Positions 63,828 through 64,000 of a stretch of 64,000 nucleotides of DNA are shown one piece after another; within the stretch, counting starts at the first letter, position 1; each line of letters opens with the position of its first letter. The notes under the pieces are model-generated. The model saw only the letters and a program-made list of their open reading frames with translations, was not told the origin of the DNA and ran no database searches. Position numbers and translations under genes: made by a program. This DNA is from Bog-756 sp963699105 (GTDB lineage: Bacteria; Actinomycetota; Acidimicrobiia; Acidimicrobiales; RAAP-2), in the NCBI GenBank assembly GCA_963699105.1, contig CAVOTI010000005.1:434001-498000 (forward strand), written 5' to 3'.

Positions 63828-64000
63828 CGGCGCCGCCCGTCGTCGGCGAGCCGGTGGTGGCCGGTGCGGCTGTCGTCCTCGCCGGCGTCGAGTCCGAGTT
63901 GGTGGGCCGCCCACCGGGCGTGTTCGGCGATCAGCGGATCGTCGTCGGCCATGGCCCGGCGCAGCGACCGCCGGGTGGCGGGATCGCTCCCGTCGCCCAC
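63824..64000 (-). CDS. Probable epoxyqueuosine reductase QueG, C-terminal end (truncated by window edge)
   Basis: 58 codons of a gene entering from the right edge and ending at TGA 63824-63826, which overlaps the next GTG. GDGSDPATRRSLRRAMADDD, then DPLIAEHARWAAHQLG, resembles the HEAT-repeat tail of QueG (pattern D-PLVxxHAxWAL), an iron-sulfur, cobalamin-dependent enzyme of queuosine synthesis. The catalytic part is outside the window, so the assignment rests on about 40 residues. Confidence 0.5.
   Translation of the reverse strand: MGDGSDPATRRSLRRAMADDDPLIAEHARWAAHQLGLDAGEDDSRTGHHRLADDGRRR

Overview
The window is high-GC DNA (roughly two thirds G+C by eye) carrying actinobacterial hallmarks: a Wbl (WhiB-like) iron-sulfur regulator, a DUF2510 protein, a putatively F420-dependent LLM oxidoreductase, a class II ribonucleotide reductase with an NrdR box, a class E sortase with an LPFTG substrate, a PimB-like mannosyltransferase and the Nudix / zinc-ribbon / phosphatase neighbourhood known from mycobacteria. 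A free-living actinobacterium outside the well-studied genera, perhaps in Acidimicrobiia, fits best; that placement is inference. I saw no rRNA, tRNA, CRISPR array or transposase.

Layout. 1-6.5 kb: the end of a PilB/GspE ATPase, a GntR regulator with operator-like palindromes in its promoter, nitroreductase and flavin monooxygenase (divergent), an ABC exporter pair and a HAD phosphatase. 6.5-13 kb: a coiled-coil protein, a perfect AT-rich inverted repeat, a large pentapeptide-repeat protein, a small interrupted ORF coupled to an SDR enzyme, two methyltransferases and an acidic repeat protein. 13-26 kb: mostly metabolism (acyl-CoA synthetase, beta-glucosidase, RibH2-type lumazine synthase, Ohr, zinc alcohol dehydrogenase, Nudix/zinc ribbon/phosphatase operon, Wbl).

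26.4-48.9 kb is a surface-polysaccharide and cell-envelope locus: low-molecular-weight tyrosine phosphatase, polyprenyl sugar transferase, O-antigen ligase/polymerase-like protein, Wzc-like tyrosine autokinase, seven glycosyltransferases, DUF4012 protein, class E sortase and an LPFTG surface protein. Inside it is a compact operon of glycosyltransferase, AcpS-type phosphopantetheinyl transferase, carrier protein and amino acid:[carrier protein] ligase (a tRNA-synthetase-like enzyme), followed on the same strand by two membrane-anchored proteins of similar architecture, one with a peptidase-like domain whose HExxH motif has lost its first His. This is the most unusual part: it suggests that an amino acid is activated on a carrier protein and used in envelope or polysaccharide chemistry.

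49-64 kb: small membrane proteins and a lipoprotein, nrdJ with NrdR box and leader hairpin, glycerol kinase, ACT protein, PlsC-type acyltransferase, an acetoacetate-decarboxylase-like / TetR / SMP-30 run, and an operon running leftward from a probable QueG end through a PimB-like transferase, START-type protein, LLM oxidoreductase and aminotransferase.

A caution on quality: six genes (HAD phosphatase, SDR, methyltransferase, glycosyltransferase, LPFTG protein, glycerol kinase) are each broken by one single-base shift, at or next to a short A or G run, with both halves conserved. Sequencing or assembly indels are the simplest explanation.
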